From a virus: a stretch of 28,034 bases of DNA. The translations under genes and the position numbers were made by a program. The stretch lies in the IMG/VR virus record IMGVR_UViG_3300027777_000119, positions 1-28,034 of that record. One strand, written 5' to 3'. The notes under the pieces were generated by a model. The model did not search any database. It saw nothing but the letters and a program-made list of their open reading frames with translations, and was not told the origin of the DNA. Numbering within the stretch: position 1 is the stretch's first letter; every line of letters starts with the position of its first letter. This document shows, in pieces, positions 1 to 5,256 of this stretch.

Positions 1-40
1 TAGCAATAATGACTTTCTCGATCAATGTCTCTTTAATCAT
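1..40 (-). CDS. Start of an unidentified gene, cut by window edge
   Basis: Only the first 13 codons are present (product begins MIKETLIEKV); the gene runs off the left edge. The ATG overlaps the TGA of the preceding HTH gene as ATGA, and a GAGG ribosome binding site sits about six bases upstream, so the start is well supported. It continues the leftward early operon. Too little is visible to suggest a function. Confidence 0.6.
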   Translation of the reverse strand, partial: MIKETLIEKVIIA

Positions 41-297
41 TTCGGCCTCTTCAGTGCGCGGTATATCGCGTCATGTGTCATGCCCAGTTGGAAGGCGATC
101 TCTTTGTAGCTGACACCCGTCTCGCGCAGTGACCTTACCTTTTCCGCAAGGGCGTCGTGGAAAACCTTGCGGTCATACAGCCGCTGTCCTTGGCGCAAGA
201 TCGAAGCGGTTCTGCTCTGCGCTTTCTGGGGACTGCAGCGCTGCCCCTCGATCACGCAGTACGAGTCTGTGGGTGCGGCTGGTCGGGCGTATGGCAT
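37..297 (-). CDS. Small helix-turn-helix protein
   Basis: The product has 86 residues. The C-terminal third (about residues 60-85, SYKEIAFQLGMTHDAIYRAL) has the pattern of a resolvase- or sigma-type helix-turn-helix: a first helix with 'KEIA', a turn with 'LGM', and a recognition helix with 'IYRAL'. This suggests sequence-specific DNA binding. The N-terminal part is basic, proline/serine-containing and has no recognised domain. The start ATG overlaps the TAA of the upstream gene (TAATG), with AAAGGAG about 11 bases upstream. It is probably a phage regulator of the early arm; the target is unknown. Small phage HTH proteins of this kind are common, and no specific family is recognised. Confidence 0.65.
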   Translation of the reverse strand: MPYARPAAPTDSYCVIEGQRCSPQKAQSRTASILRQGQRLYDRKVFHDALAEKVRSLRETGVSYKEIAFQLGMTHDAIYRALKRPK

Positions 298-461
298 TAT
301 GAATTCTTCTCCTTTAACAACGCTTCAATTGCTCTGGCAAATTCAAATCTGTTTGCATATGGCATCGTATTACTAAGGGCAAATATTTCTGCATCATCCG
401 TCAGCCCGACCCAAGGGCGTTGTGGTGTTGCTTCCAATAATAGTTCGTCGAAAGTATTCAT
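297..461 (-). CDS. Small hypothetical protein (54 aa)
   Basis: The product has 54 residues (begins MNTFDELLLE). An upstream extension of the frame to 698 is arginine/proline-rich and antisense-like, so I reject it. The ATG at 461 overlaps the TGA of the 34-residue membrane peptide gene as ATGA, which fixes the start by translational coupling. The sequence is acidic and probably helical (FARAIEALLKE at the end), with no recognised domain. It belongs to a tight cassette of four small overlapping genes in the distal early arm. Function unknown. Confidence 0.6.
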   Translation of the reverse strand: MNTFDELLLEATPQRPWVGLTDDAEIFALSNTMPYANRFEFARAIEALLKEKNS

Positions 462-562
462 TTCTTGTCCATTTCGAAAATGCTTAAGGCGACCATCGCG
501 ATCAGCCCCAGCACGAAGGTGAAGCCGATCACGGCGAAGACGCAGAGCAGGAACAGAATCAT
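458..562 (-). CDS. 34-residue single-pass membrane peptide
   Basis: The product has 34 residues: a hydrophobic segment from about residue 2 to 27 (LFLLCVFAVIGFTFVLGLIA is its core) and a charged tail EMDKK. This looks like a small inner-membrane peptide with the tail in the cytoplasm. The start ATG overlaps the upstream TGA as ATGA and follows a G-rich ribosome binding site; the stop overlaps the next ATG the same way. These two couplings are the main reason to accept such a short gene. Function is unknown. A role in membrane remodelling or superinfection control is possible but not shown. Confidence 0.5.
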   Translation of the reverse strand: MILFLLCVFAVIGFTFVLGLIAMVALSIFEMDKK

Positions 563-777
563 ACGACCCCCAGCTTGACGGCCAACTCGGGGCGGTTGTC
601 GGCCAGCCACTTCGCGAACTTCGGAGTCTGCGCCGCCTTGGCGTAGCTGTGGGGCCACGCCCGGCTGGGCGACCGGATTGAACGAAAATACTCGGCAACC
701 TCCGCCGAGGGTTGCCAGCGGTTAGCGTTGTCAGCGCGACCGATGTGGCGGATGGTGTGCCAGTTCAGGGTGTTCAT
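559..777 (-). CDS. Small hypothetical protein (72 aa)
   Basis: The product has 72 residues (begins MNTLNWHTIR). I chose the ATG at 777 because GAGAGG lies upstream at good spacing; the longer frame starting at 855 overlaps the upstream gene heavily. The C-terminal half is rich in Ala, Lys and Trp (AKAAQTPKFAKWLADNRPEL) and is likely helical. No known domain. It sits 10 bases after the preceding gene and overlaps the next by four bases, so it is probably cotranscribed. Function unknown. Confidence 0.6.
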   Translation of the reverse strand: MNTLNWHTIRHIGRADNANRWQPSAEVAEYFRSIRSPSRAWPHSYAKAAQTPKFAKWLADNRPELAVKLGVV

Positions 778-787
778 CGCGGGCCTC

Positions 788-1099
788 TCAGAAGTTGTAA
801 TCGTAGAAACGGATCGGAGCATCGGCCAGCTTGTACTTGTGGCCGCTGGCATCACGCCAGCCGTGGCGCTTGGACAGGCGCAGGCGGATGACCGGGTTGC
901 TGTCGTTTTCGGTGATGATCCATTTTTGCTGCCGTTGGTTTACGAAGTAAGCGCAGTACCCACCGGCATAGGCTTCAAGCACCACGCTGGGGTCACGCTC
1001 GGAGTCGAGCGCACGCACTTCGATGGTTTTGTCCGTGATGGCGCGGACGACGATATACGGGCGGACGTCCGTGTAGGTGTGTTGGTTGGCGTATTTCAT
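788..1099 (-). CDS. Hypothetical protein downstream of an operator-controlled promoter
   Basis: The product has 103 residues (begins MKYANQHTYT). The ATG at 1099 is preceded by GAAAGCGA, a weak purine-rich site that recurs before other genes in this arm. The longer start at 1150 would lie inside the promoter/operator described at 1141-1170, so I reject it. The sequence is mixed beta/aromatic with basic stretches (RLRLSKRHGWRD) and no recognised domain. It is the first gene after that promoter and may head a short transcription unit down to position 1. Function unknown. Confidence 0.65.
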   Translation of the reverse strand: MKYANQHTYTDVRPYIVVRAITDKTIEVRALDSERDPSVVLEAYAGGYCAYFVNQRQQKWIITENDSNPVIRLRLSKRHGWRDASGHKYKLADAPIRFYDYNF

Positions 1100-1119
1100 T
1101 TTTCGCTTTCGAGGTTGGC

Positions 1120-1133
1120 CTGCACCGTTGCAG
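1120..1133 (-). other. Leader hairpin CTGCA-ACGG-TGCAG
   Basis: On the minus strand a perfect 5-bp stem CTGCA/TGCAG closes an ACGG loop, between the promoter at 1141-1170 and the start at 1099. Similar CTGC...GCAG hairpins occur in the leaders at 2063-2075 and 4898-4911, which makes chance less likely. It may influence translation or RNA stability (inference). Confidence 0.4.
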
Positions 1134-1140
1134 AGCCTGC

Positions 1141-1170
1141 AGTGTAACACGATCTTACACCGCAGGGTAA
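1141..1170 (-). promoter_or_regulatory. Leftward promoter with GTGTAA-N7-TTACAC operator
   Basis: Reading the minus strand: -35 TTACCC (1165-1170, poor match), 18-bp spacer, -10 TACACT (1141-1146). A perfect inverted repeat GTGTAA-N7-TTACAC occupies 1142-1160, covering the -10 and most of the spacer. The same -10, spacing and operator recur at 2964-2993 and 4919-4948. A protein bound here would block RNA polymerase, so repression is the likely mode. The small HTH protein encoded at 8382-8591 is a candidate repressor (inference). Confidence 0.6.
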
Positions 1171-1177
1171 TTATTTA

Positions 1178-2041
1178 TCAGAAACCGTATTTCTCGGCGC
1201 AGATCGGGCCGATGCCGCGCTCGATGCTGCTTGCGTCCGTCAGTTCGCGGGCGCAGATGGCGCAGGAGCCGAAGCGCTTGCCATATGCTACCGCAGCACT
1301 GGCTGGGTCGCTGGAGACCGCTACGATGCGATCTGATGCGTCCTTGGGGCAGTCGCGGGTTGCGAACAGACGGCCACCGACGACTTTGCCAAGGTAGGTC
1401 TCGTCTTCCTTGACGTAGATCGCGCCAGCATTGACACCCGTGTCCGGGGCAAGGCTGAAGACGAAAGTGTCGAGGCGCAGCTTCGGACGCTTGATGCCAG
1501 CGGCCTTGGCCTTGCCGAATGCAACTTCGATGGCCTCGACGCTGAGGGTCGGGGCGTCAGCAGCGCGGGTGGCCTGCTCTGCAGCACGGGTGACGAGGCG
1601 CTCAGCGGCCTTGAGGGTGAGGCGCTGCACGGTCTCAAGCTGGCGCTCTGTCAAGCTGCCGTACTTGAGCAGGGCGGCGTACACGCTGGCGGCGTACTCG
1701 AACTTCTCGACGTTGGCCTTCAGCCAAGCGCTCTCTGCCGGGTACGCCTCACTCCATGCCAGCACTTGGGTAGCCTTGGCGTCCGCCTTGGCCGACTCGC
1801 GGCGCTGCGTACCGGCCTTGGCCTTGGCGCGTGCGGTGGGGCTGGTCTTGAACGTGAGCTTGCCGGTGCCCTTGCAGGGCAGGCAGTTAGCGCCGAGGCG
1901 GCTGTGGTAGCCGTACAAGCCGCTGCCCGCGCACTTGGGGCAAAGCTGCTCGAACGTAACCGGGGCGGCTACGGTGGCGGCGGAGCCTTGAAAATCCAAG
2001 TCGCTTTCAAGGTCGTCAAATGCGGAGTAGGTCTGGTTCAT
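1178..2041 (-). CDS. DnaJ-type zinc finger and DUF6011 zinc-motif protein
   Basis: The product has 287 residues. Near the N-terminus is a CxxCxGxG pair (C34, C37, C53, C56; CPKCAGSG and CLPCKGTG), as in the DnaJ central zinc finger. A central Ala/Lys/Arg-rich helical region follows. The C-terminus (about 258-287) has C260, C263 and C281 in the pattern CxxC.reLtd...GiGPxC, matching the DUF6011 zinc-binding motif. Both ends therefore probably bind zinc; a nucleic-acid role is likely but unproven. I chose the ATG at 2041 over a longer start at 2098 because AAAGGA precedes it and its leader resembles that of the gene at 4588-4875. It has its own candidate promoter at 2083-2111. Confidence 0.75.
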   Translation of the reverse strand: MNQTYSAFDDLESDLDFQGSAATVAAPVTFEQLCPKCAGSGLYGYHSRLGANCLPCKGTGKLTFKTSPTARAKAKAGTQRRESAKADAKATQVLAWSEAYPAESAWLKANVEKFEYAASVYAALLKYGSLTERQLETVQRLTLKAAERLVTRAAEQATRAADAPTLSVEAIEVAFGKAKAAGIKRPKLRLDTFVFSLAPDTGVNAGAIYVKEDETYLGKVVGGRLFATRDCPKDASDRIVAVSSDPASAAVAYGKRFGSCAICARELTDASSIERGIGPICAEKYGF

Positions 2042-2062
2042 TTCGCTGTCCTTTCTGGGTTG

Positions 2063-2075
2063 CTGCACGTCGCAG
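2063..2075 (-). other. Leader hairpin CTGC-N5-GCAG
   Basis: A 4-bp stem CTGC/GCAG lies in the leader of the zinc-motif gene. The surrounding leader is similar to that at 4876-4918: CACTGC, then GCAGCAAC, then an AAAGGACAGCGA-type ribosome binding region just before ATG. The repetition suggests a duplicated leader. Confidence 0.4.
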
Positions 2076-2082
2076 TGATGCA

Positions 2083-2111
2083 ATAATAAATTAAACAAAG
2101 GGGGAATGCAA
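2083..2111 (-). promoter_or_regulatory. Candidate leftward promoter
   Basis: On the minus strand TTGCAT (2106-2111) is followed by a 17-bp spacer and TATTAT (2083-2088, five of six consensus bases). The -35 lies inside the loop of the hairpin at 2100-2116. No GTGTAA/TTACAC operator is present, unlike the other early promoters. It would serve the gene starting at 2041. Confidence 0.35.
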
Positions 2112-2122
2112 CCCCCCCCCCC
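2100..2122 (-). terminator. Candidate intrinsic terminator with an 11-base C/G tract
   Basis: The minus-strand transcript would form GGGGG-TTGCATT-CCCCC followed by a U-rich stretch (TTTGTTTAATTTATT). It begins two bases after the stop of the peptidase-like gene. The plus strand shows an unbroken run of 11 C (2112-2122), of which five make the stem. The run could slip during replication or sequencing. Termination here would separate the 2125-2514 gene from the one downstream. Confidence 0.45.
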
Positions 2123-2124
2123 GT

Positions 2125-2514
2125 TTACGCCTTGGCCCAGTACCCGTAGACCATGCGCTCAGTGCTGTCCCATGCGTCATAAGCAACACCGTCAATCACC
2201 GCTACAAAGTGACGGGCCTGCTTTGCAATGACCACGCCTTTGAGGTCACTGCAACGCGCCTTACGGCCTGCAAACTGTGGAGCCTTCATCCACACAAAAC
2301 CGTAACGCTTTAACACCTCTGTGTATAAATCTTTCATCACGCCGTTACGAGCAGACTTTGCGCGACCGTTGTCAGCATTGGCTTGAGCCAACTCCTTATA
2401 CACCGCGCTGTAGTCGAGGCCCAGTGCGATTGCCATTGCACGAGCGCCACAGTCGCCTGCGGTTCCCTTGAAGCCAGCGGCCTTGCGGCCTCCATCGTTG
2501 TATTGATATTTCAT
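2125..2514 (-). CDS. Probable papain-fold cysteine peptidase-like protein
   Basis: The product has 129 residues. Near the N-terminus is GDCGARAMAIAL (C22), and late in the protein RHFVAVIDGVAYDAWDS gives H102 and D113. The order Cys at the start of a helix, then His-containing strand, then Asp is the arrangement of papain-like and C39-like peptidases. Many phages encode small proteins with this 'GDC.tRA...HfvaviDG' layout, but activity is rarely tested. Start: GAAGGAAAG lies just upstream of the ATG. It could instead be an inactive fold or an amidase or transglutaminase-type relative. It sits among early genes, so a host protein is a possible target (inference). Confidence 0.65.
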   Translation of the reverse strand: MKYQYNDGGRKAAGFKGTAGDCGARAMAIALGLDYSAVYKELAQANADNGRAKSARNGVMKDLYTEVLKRYGFVWMKAPQFAGRKARCSDLKGVVIAKQARHFVAVIDGVAYDAWDSTERMVYGYWAKA

Positions 2515-2535
2515 TTCTCTTTCCTTCGCTGTGAT

Positions 2536-2551
2536 GGGGGCCGAAGCCCCC
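2536..2551 (-). other. Intergenic hairpin with C(UUCG)G loop
   Basis: The minus strand reads GGGGGC-TTCG-GCCCCC, a perfect 6-bp stem with the very stable UUCG tetraloop. It lies between the stop at 2559 and the ribosome binding site of the gene starting at 2514. There is no U tract, so it is more likely a pause, processing or stability element than a terminator. A near copy is at 4568-4581. Confidence 0.55.
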
Positions 2552-2558
2552 GGGATGG

Positions 2559-2924
2559 TTAAGCTGCTTGTTTTTCTGCAGCCGCACGGTCGGCTTCGGT
2601 GCCCTGCAAGATGTACTCGGTTGAGCCGTAGCGCGGATCAATTTCGTCCCAATGATCAAAATTGATTCCTCCTTTACGCGCATTGACACGGGCGGTGAGG
2701 ATGTCTGCTTTTGCCTCCGCCCACTCGCGGCGATCCTCAAAAAACGGCTCGAAGTCGTGCTGGTTGTACACCACCGCGCAACCCTTGAACTGCTCTTTGT
2801 GGCAAAACCGGCGACCCGCCGCGTTCTCGATCACCACAAAAAAAACCTCGGCGGTATAATCTTCGCCGTCTTCGGTCTTACCTGCTACATACAAGTCGCT
2901 GCTGGTGTGTGCGGTGTAGTTCAT
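2559..2924 (-). CDS. Hypothetical early protein (121 aa)
   Basis: The product has 121 residues (begins MNYTAHTSSD). The ATG at 2924 follows CGGAGA; the longer start at 2993 would run through the promoter and operator at 2964-2993 and is rejected. The sequence is acidic with alternating strands (DYTAEVFFVVIENAAGRRF) and a C-terminal Ala/Glu helix (AAAEKQAA). There is no recognised domain. It is the first gene behind an operator-controlled promoter, so it is likely made early. Function unknown. Confidence 0.7.
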   Translation of the reverse strand: MNYTAHTSSDLYVAGKTEDGEDYTAEVFFVVIENAAGRRFCHKEQFKGCAVVYNQHDFEPFFEDRREWAEAKADILTARVNARKGGINFDHWDEIDPRYGSTEYILQGTEADRAAAEKQAA

Positions 2925-2963
2925 TTTAATCTCCGGTTGGTAATTCGCTGTTTCAGTGAAGCT

Positions 2964-2993
2964 AGTGTAACAGCAAATTACACAACCGTACAA
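2964..2993 (-). promoter_or_regulatory. Leftward promoter with GTGTAA-N7-TTACAC operator
   Basis: Minus strand: -35 TTGTAC (2988-2993), 18-bp spacer, -10 TACACT (2964-2969). The perfect inverted repeat GTGTAA-N7-TTACAC is at 2965-2983. Upstream AT-rich sequence with AAAATAA and the downstream TAGCTTCACTG are shared with the module at 4919-4948, so roughly 65 bp look duplicated between the two sites. Confidence 0.65.
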
Positions 2994-3017
2994 GTTATTT
3001 AATAAGTGTTGTTTATT

Positions 3018-3494
3018 TTACACAATCTCACGCAGCGCCATGAACTCGAGCAGCGATTCCGCAACCAGCCAAGCGTTCAGATCCTCGGAATTTTCGGTGA
3101 GCCACAGGTCGATCCCTGCTATCGCGTAGCCGTACCCGATGTTCCACACCTCGGCATACCGCCGTGCCGCCTTGGGGCTCAGTCGGAAAAAGGGCTTGAC
3201 GTCCTCGGGTGCCACCGCACGCATGACGCGCTGGCTGCGCCCTGAGCGGGCCTTGCGGCGCTCCCCAGTGTCAATGATGTAGCCCTTGCGGAGCAGCGCC
3301 GCGTAGCGGGGCGACACGGAGTCGATGCGGTGATCGGGCAAGATCCACAGGATCTCTTCGCTCGTGCAGCCCTCGGGGTAGCTGCGGATGATGTCAAGCA
3401 CCAGCGTCTCAAGTGCGGTGGCGTTGACACGCTGCGCGGCCTCGTGGCTCGTGTCGGGGTCGGTAGCACGGGCCATCAATTTCGGATCAGTCAT
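3018..3494 (-). CDS. Winged-helix-like phage protein
   Basis: The product has 158 residues. It opens with ARATDPDTSHEAAQRVN, which precedes a winged-helix region (about residues 28-90: LVLDIIRSYPEGCTSEEI, then SPRYAALLRKGYIIDTGERR, the second helix and wing). This layout is common in phage proteins and suggests DNA binding. The C-terminal half is helical, without a known domain. AGGGAGA stands upstream of the ATG, which lies inside the end of the preceding gene (8-base overlap), so the two are probably coexpressed. The stop is just upstream of the 2964-2993 promoter. The specific role is unknown. Confidence 0.7.
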   Translation of the reverse strand: MTDPKLMARATDPDTSHEAAQRVNATALETLVLDIIRSYPEGCTSEEILWILPDHRIDSVSPRYAALLRKGYIIDTGERRKARSGRSQRVMRAVAPEDVKPFFRLSPKAARRYAEVWNIGYGYAIAGIDLWLTENSEDLNAWLVAESLLEFMALREIV

Positions 3495-4176
3495 TTAATT
3501 TCTCCCTGAAAGCATAGTCATGAAAAATAGCGCCCCGGGCGGGGTCGCCAACGATGCAACTCTTCACCCACACCGGGCCGTTCTTCGTGCGCCTGAAGTG
3601 GCCTCGGCGGTCATGCTGCCGGGGACTGGCGTGGGTGCCACCGTGGCTCTCGTTCTTTTGCTTTACCGGCTCGATATAAACCGTCACGAGTTCGTACAGC
3701 GGCAGCAGGCCACGCTTTGCTCTGCTGACGTTAGCCCTGTGTGGCACCGGCTTGTAGGACGTTGACGGCTGGCTGACAGACTCAAAGAAATTTGCCAGCA
3801 GGTGGCTGACAATGCTCAAATCCTCTTCCGTCGGCGGGTCATCATCCTCGGTCGGGCCTCTGCATATCAAACCTTCGTCGTTCGTGATAAACGTCATTGA
3901 CGGTATGCGCTGGTGGCTCTGCTGATAAATCTTTGAGCCCCCCACGATTATTCCGTCCTGCGTGTTGTTGCCGACAGCCACCAGAGCAAACTCCCAGCCC
4001 TCCTTGACTCGGCCCATAATCATGCAGCGGTGAAACGGGCTTCGCCCATTAAGCAGCCAAGCCGGGACATCGACCTCGTAGTTGAGGGCGTTTGAGATGT
4101 CAAACCACTGCAGGTCAGTAGGGTCGTTCCCCCCCTTTGCCCACCACTTGACCATCTCGCGCACGAGCGGTGTCAT
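3487..4176 (-). CDS. Conserved-type phage hypothetical protein (229 aa)
   Basis: The product has 229 residues. The C-terminal region carries a His/Arg-rich block, about residues 178-215 (SPRQHDRRGHFRRTKNGPVW followed by VGDPARGAIFHDY). This block looks like the C-terminus of many phage proteins of unknown function; I know no biochemical role. The N-terminal part has mixed alpha/beta character with an acidic central linker (EDDDPPTEEDLS). The start ATG overlaps the preceding TGA as ATGA, and AGGGGAAG is well placed. The basic block could contact nucleic acid (inference). Confidence 0.65.
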   Translation of the reverse strand: MTPLVREMVKWWAKGGNDPTDLQWFDISNALNYEVDVPAWLLNGRSPFHRCMIMGRVKEGWEFALVAVGNNTQDGIIVGGSKIYQQSHQRIPSMTFITNDEGLICRGPTEDDDPPTEEDLSIVSHLLANFFESVSQPSTSYKPVPHRANVSRAKRGLLPLYELVTVYIEPVKQKNESHGGTHASPRQHDRRGHFRRTKNGPVWVKSCIVGDPARGAIFHDYAFREKLND

Positions 4177-4379
4177 TTCTTCCCCTGCTCGATCTGCAGT
4201 TGACGCTCACGCAGGGCGTCGATCTCTGCCCAGAGCTTGATCGCATAAGTGTCGTCGCACTGGTACTCGCCGACGCGCAGCGTGTCGTGGCAGTCCTTCA
4301 GGGCCGTTGCACAGGCAAGGGCGGAGTACGTCCGCACCTTGGCCGTGAACACCTCGCGGAGGTGTTCGATGCAGGTCAT
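4173..4379 (-). CDS. Small hypothetical protein (68 aa)
   Basis: The product has 68 residues, largely helical and charged, ending LRERQLQIEQGKK. It has three cysteines (C3, C23, C30) in its N-terminal half and no recognised domain. ATGA overlaps occur at both ends, with an AAAGGTG ribosome binding site upstream, so it is part of a coupled run from 4540 to 3018. Function unknown. Confidence 0.6.
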   Translation of the reverse strand: MTCIEHLREVFTAKVRTYSALACATALKDCHDTLRVGEYQCDDTYAIKLWAEIDALRERQLQIEQGKK

Positions 4380-4540
4380 GCAATCACCTTTTGCAGTGCC
4401 TCAATTAATTGACGCGCCTCGTCGGGCGTGATCACAACACGAACGCTGGCGCACGTCACGCCGATGGACAGCCACACGTCGGCCTGAAATTCATCAATGT
4501 GGATGTGACCATCGTTTACGGCAAGGGTTGTTTTTTTCAT
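4376..4540 (-). CDS. Small hypothetical protein (54 aa)
   Basis: The product has 54 residues (MKKTTLAVND at the start, ARQLIEALQKVIA at the end). A beta-rich first half is followed by a C-terminal helix, a layout seen in small phage proteins of unknown role. The ATG is preceded by GAAAGCGA, the same weak site as at 1099, and the stop overlaps the next ATG as ATGA. It is the first gene after the UUCG hairpin at 4568-4581. No domain recognised. Confidence 0.6.
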   Translation of the reverse strand: MKKTTLAVNDGHIHIDEFQADVWLSIGVTCASVRVVITPDEARQLIEALQKVIA

Positions 4541-4567
4541 GATTCGCTTTCGATTGGGTTTTAATCA

Positions 4568-4581
4568 GGGGCCGAAGCCCC
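4568..4581 (-). other. Intergenic hairpin with C(UUCG)G loop, second copy
   Basis: The minus strand reads GGGGC-TTCG-GCCCC, a 5-bp stem with a UUCG loop. It is almost identical to the hairpin at 2536-2551 and similarly placed, after one stop codon and before the next ribosome binding site. No U tract follows. Confidence 0.55.
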
Positions 4582-4587
4582 CGTGGT

Positions 4588-4875
4588 TTACTTGCTGGTG
4601 ACCTTGACGCTGAACACGGCAGTGACCTTGGTGTGCTTGGCAATCTGGGCCGAGGTTGCGCCCAGTTCGGCCAGCAGCGCCTTGTTGTCAACTACTGAGC
4701 GGTTGGACTCAATGTAGGTAGCTTTGAAGAGGTCGCCCTCAACCACGGTGTCGCCACCGAGGCTGGCGCTGTCCTTGATGCCGTCTTTGATGGCGTCGGC
4801 CTGCTTGGTCAACGCTGCGATCTGGGCCAGCAGAGCGCCGAGGGTGTCTACGTCGTGGGTGAGGGTGATGTTCAT
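4588..4875 (-). CDS. Small coiled-coil-like early protein (95 aa)
   Basis: The product has 95 residues. The first 40 form a probable helix or coiled coil (LGALLAQIAALTKQADAIKD). The rest is beta-like, with SNRSVVDNKALLAELG and a basic end VFSVKVTSK. The layout recalls small phage proteins of the Gp157 or nuclease-inhibitor kind, but I cannot assign it. The ATG follows AAAAGGA at good spacing. It is the first gene behind the operator-controlled promoter at 4919-4948. Confidence 0.65.
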   Translation of the reverse strand: MNITLTHDVDTLGALLAQIAALTKQADAIKDGIKDSASLGGDTVVEGDLFKATYIESNRSVVDNKALLAELGATSAQIAKHTKVTAVFSVKVTSK

Positions 4876-4897
4876 GTCGCTGTCCTTTTCAAAGTTG

Positions 4898-4911
4898 CTG
4901 CGTTAGTGCAG
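4898..4911 (-). other. Leader hairpin CTGC-N6-GCAG
   Basis: A 4-bp CTGC/GCAG stem in the leader of the gene starting at 4875. It is placed like those at 1120-1133 and 2063-2075. Confidence 0.4.
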
Positions 4912-4918
4912 TGAAGCT

Positions 4919-4948
4919 AGTGTAACCCGAAATTACATCTGTACACAA
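4919..4948 (-). promoter_or_regulatory. Leftward promoter with near-perfect GTGTAA-N7-TTACAC operator
   Basis: Minus strand: -35 TTGTGT (4943-4948), 18-bp spacer, -10 TACACT (4919-4924). The inverted repeat is at 4920-4938 with a single mismatch in the upstream arm (ATGTAA). Flanks match the 2964-2993 module on both sides. It serves the gene starting at 4875. Confidence 0.65.
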
Positions 4949-4965
4949 CTTATTTGTGATTGTTG

Positions 4966-5256
4966 TTATTTTGCCTCACCTAACAGTTTCCGCACTTCGG
5001 CAAGCATAGAGTCCTCGTCGTAGCCGTAGTGCTTCGGGAAGCCCTTCGTGCCAAGCCCGTGGAGGCCCGTAGCGCCCCTGTGATGCTCTGGGCATAACGG
5101 GATAGCCAACAGGTGGTTTGCGCGTCTCCCAGCCCCTGTACCGGCCCTCTTGTGGTGTATTTCGGCTGGGGTGCCCTCATACCCAAGCCGCTTGCATACG
5201 ATGCAGCCAATCTCCGCCACGCGGTTTAAGCGCTTTTTCTCGGCAAGCGTGGTCAT
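4966..5256 (-). CDS. Ref-like HNH nuclease (RecA-dependent nuclease family)
   Basis: The product has 96 residues. It shows C18 and C21 (CIVC), EIHHKRAG (H34, H35), H48, then IPLCPEHHRG (C55, H58, H59) and H66. This order of Cys pairs and His residues matches the HNH/zinc core of phage P1 Ref, a nuclease that cuts at RecA-made D-loops. P1 Ref is about twice as long; this protein holds only the nuclease core. It overlaps the upstream gene as ATGA and has GGGGAGGG before the start. Its place after RusA suggests recombination or DNA processing. Activity and RecA dependence are inferred from the family. Confidence 0.8.
   Translation of the reverse strand: MTTLAEKKRLNRVAEIGCIVCKRLGYEGTPAEIHHKRAGTGAGRRANHLLAIPLCPEHHRGATGLHGLGTKGFPKHYGYDEDSMLAEVRKLLGEAK

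Noticed and set aside
3006-3023. GTGT-N10-ACAC as another operator copy
   Set aside because: Total length is one base short of the 19-bp operator and the arms match poorly. It lies over a stop codon with no promoter.
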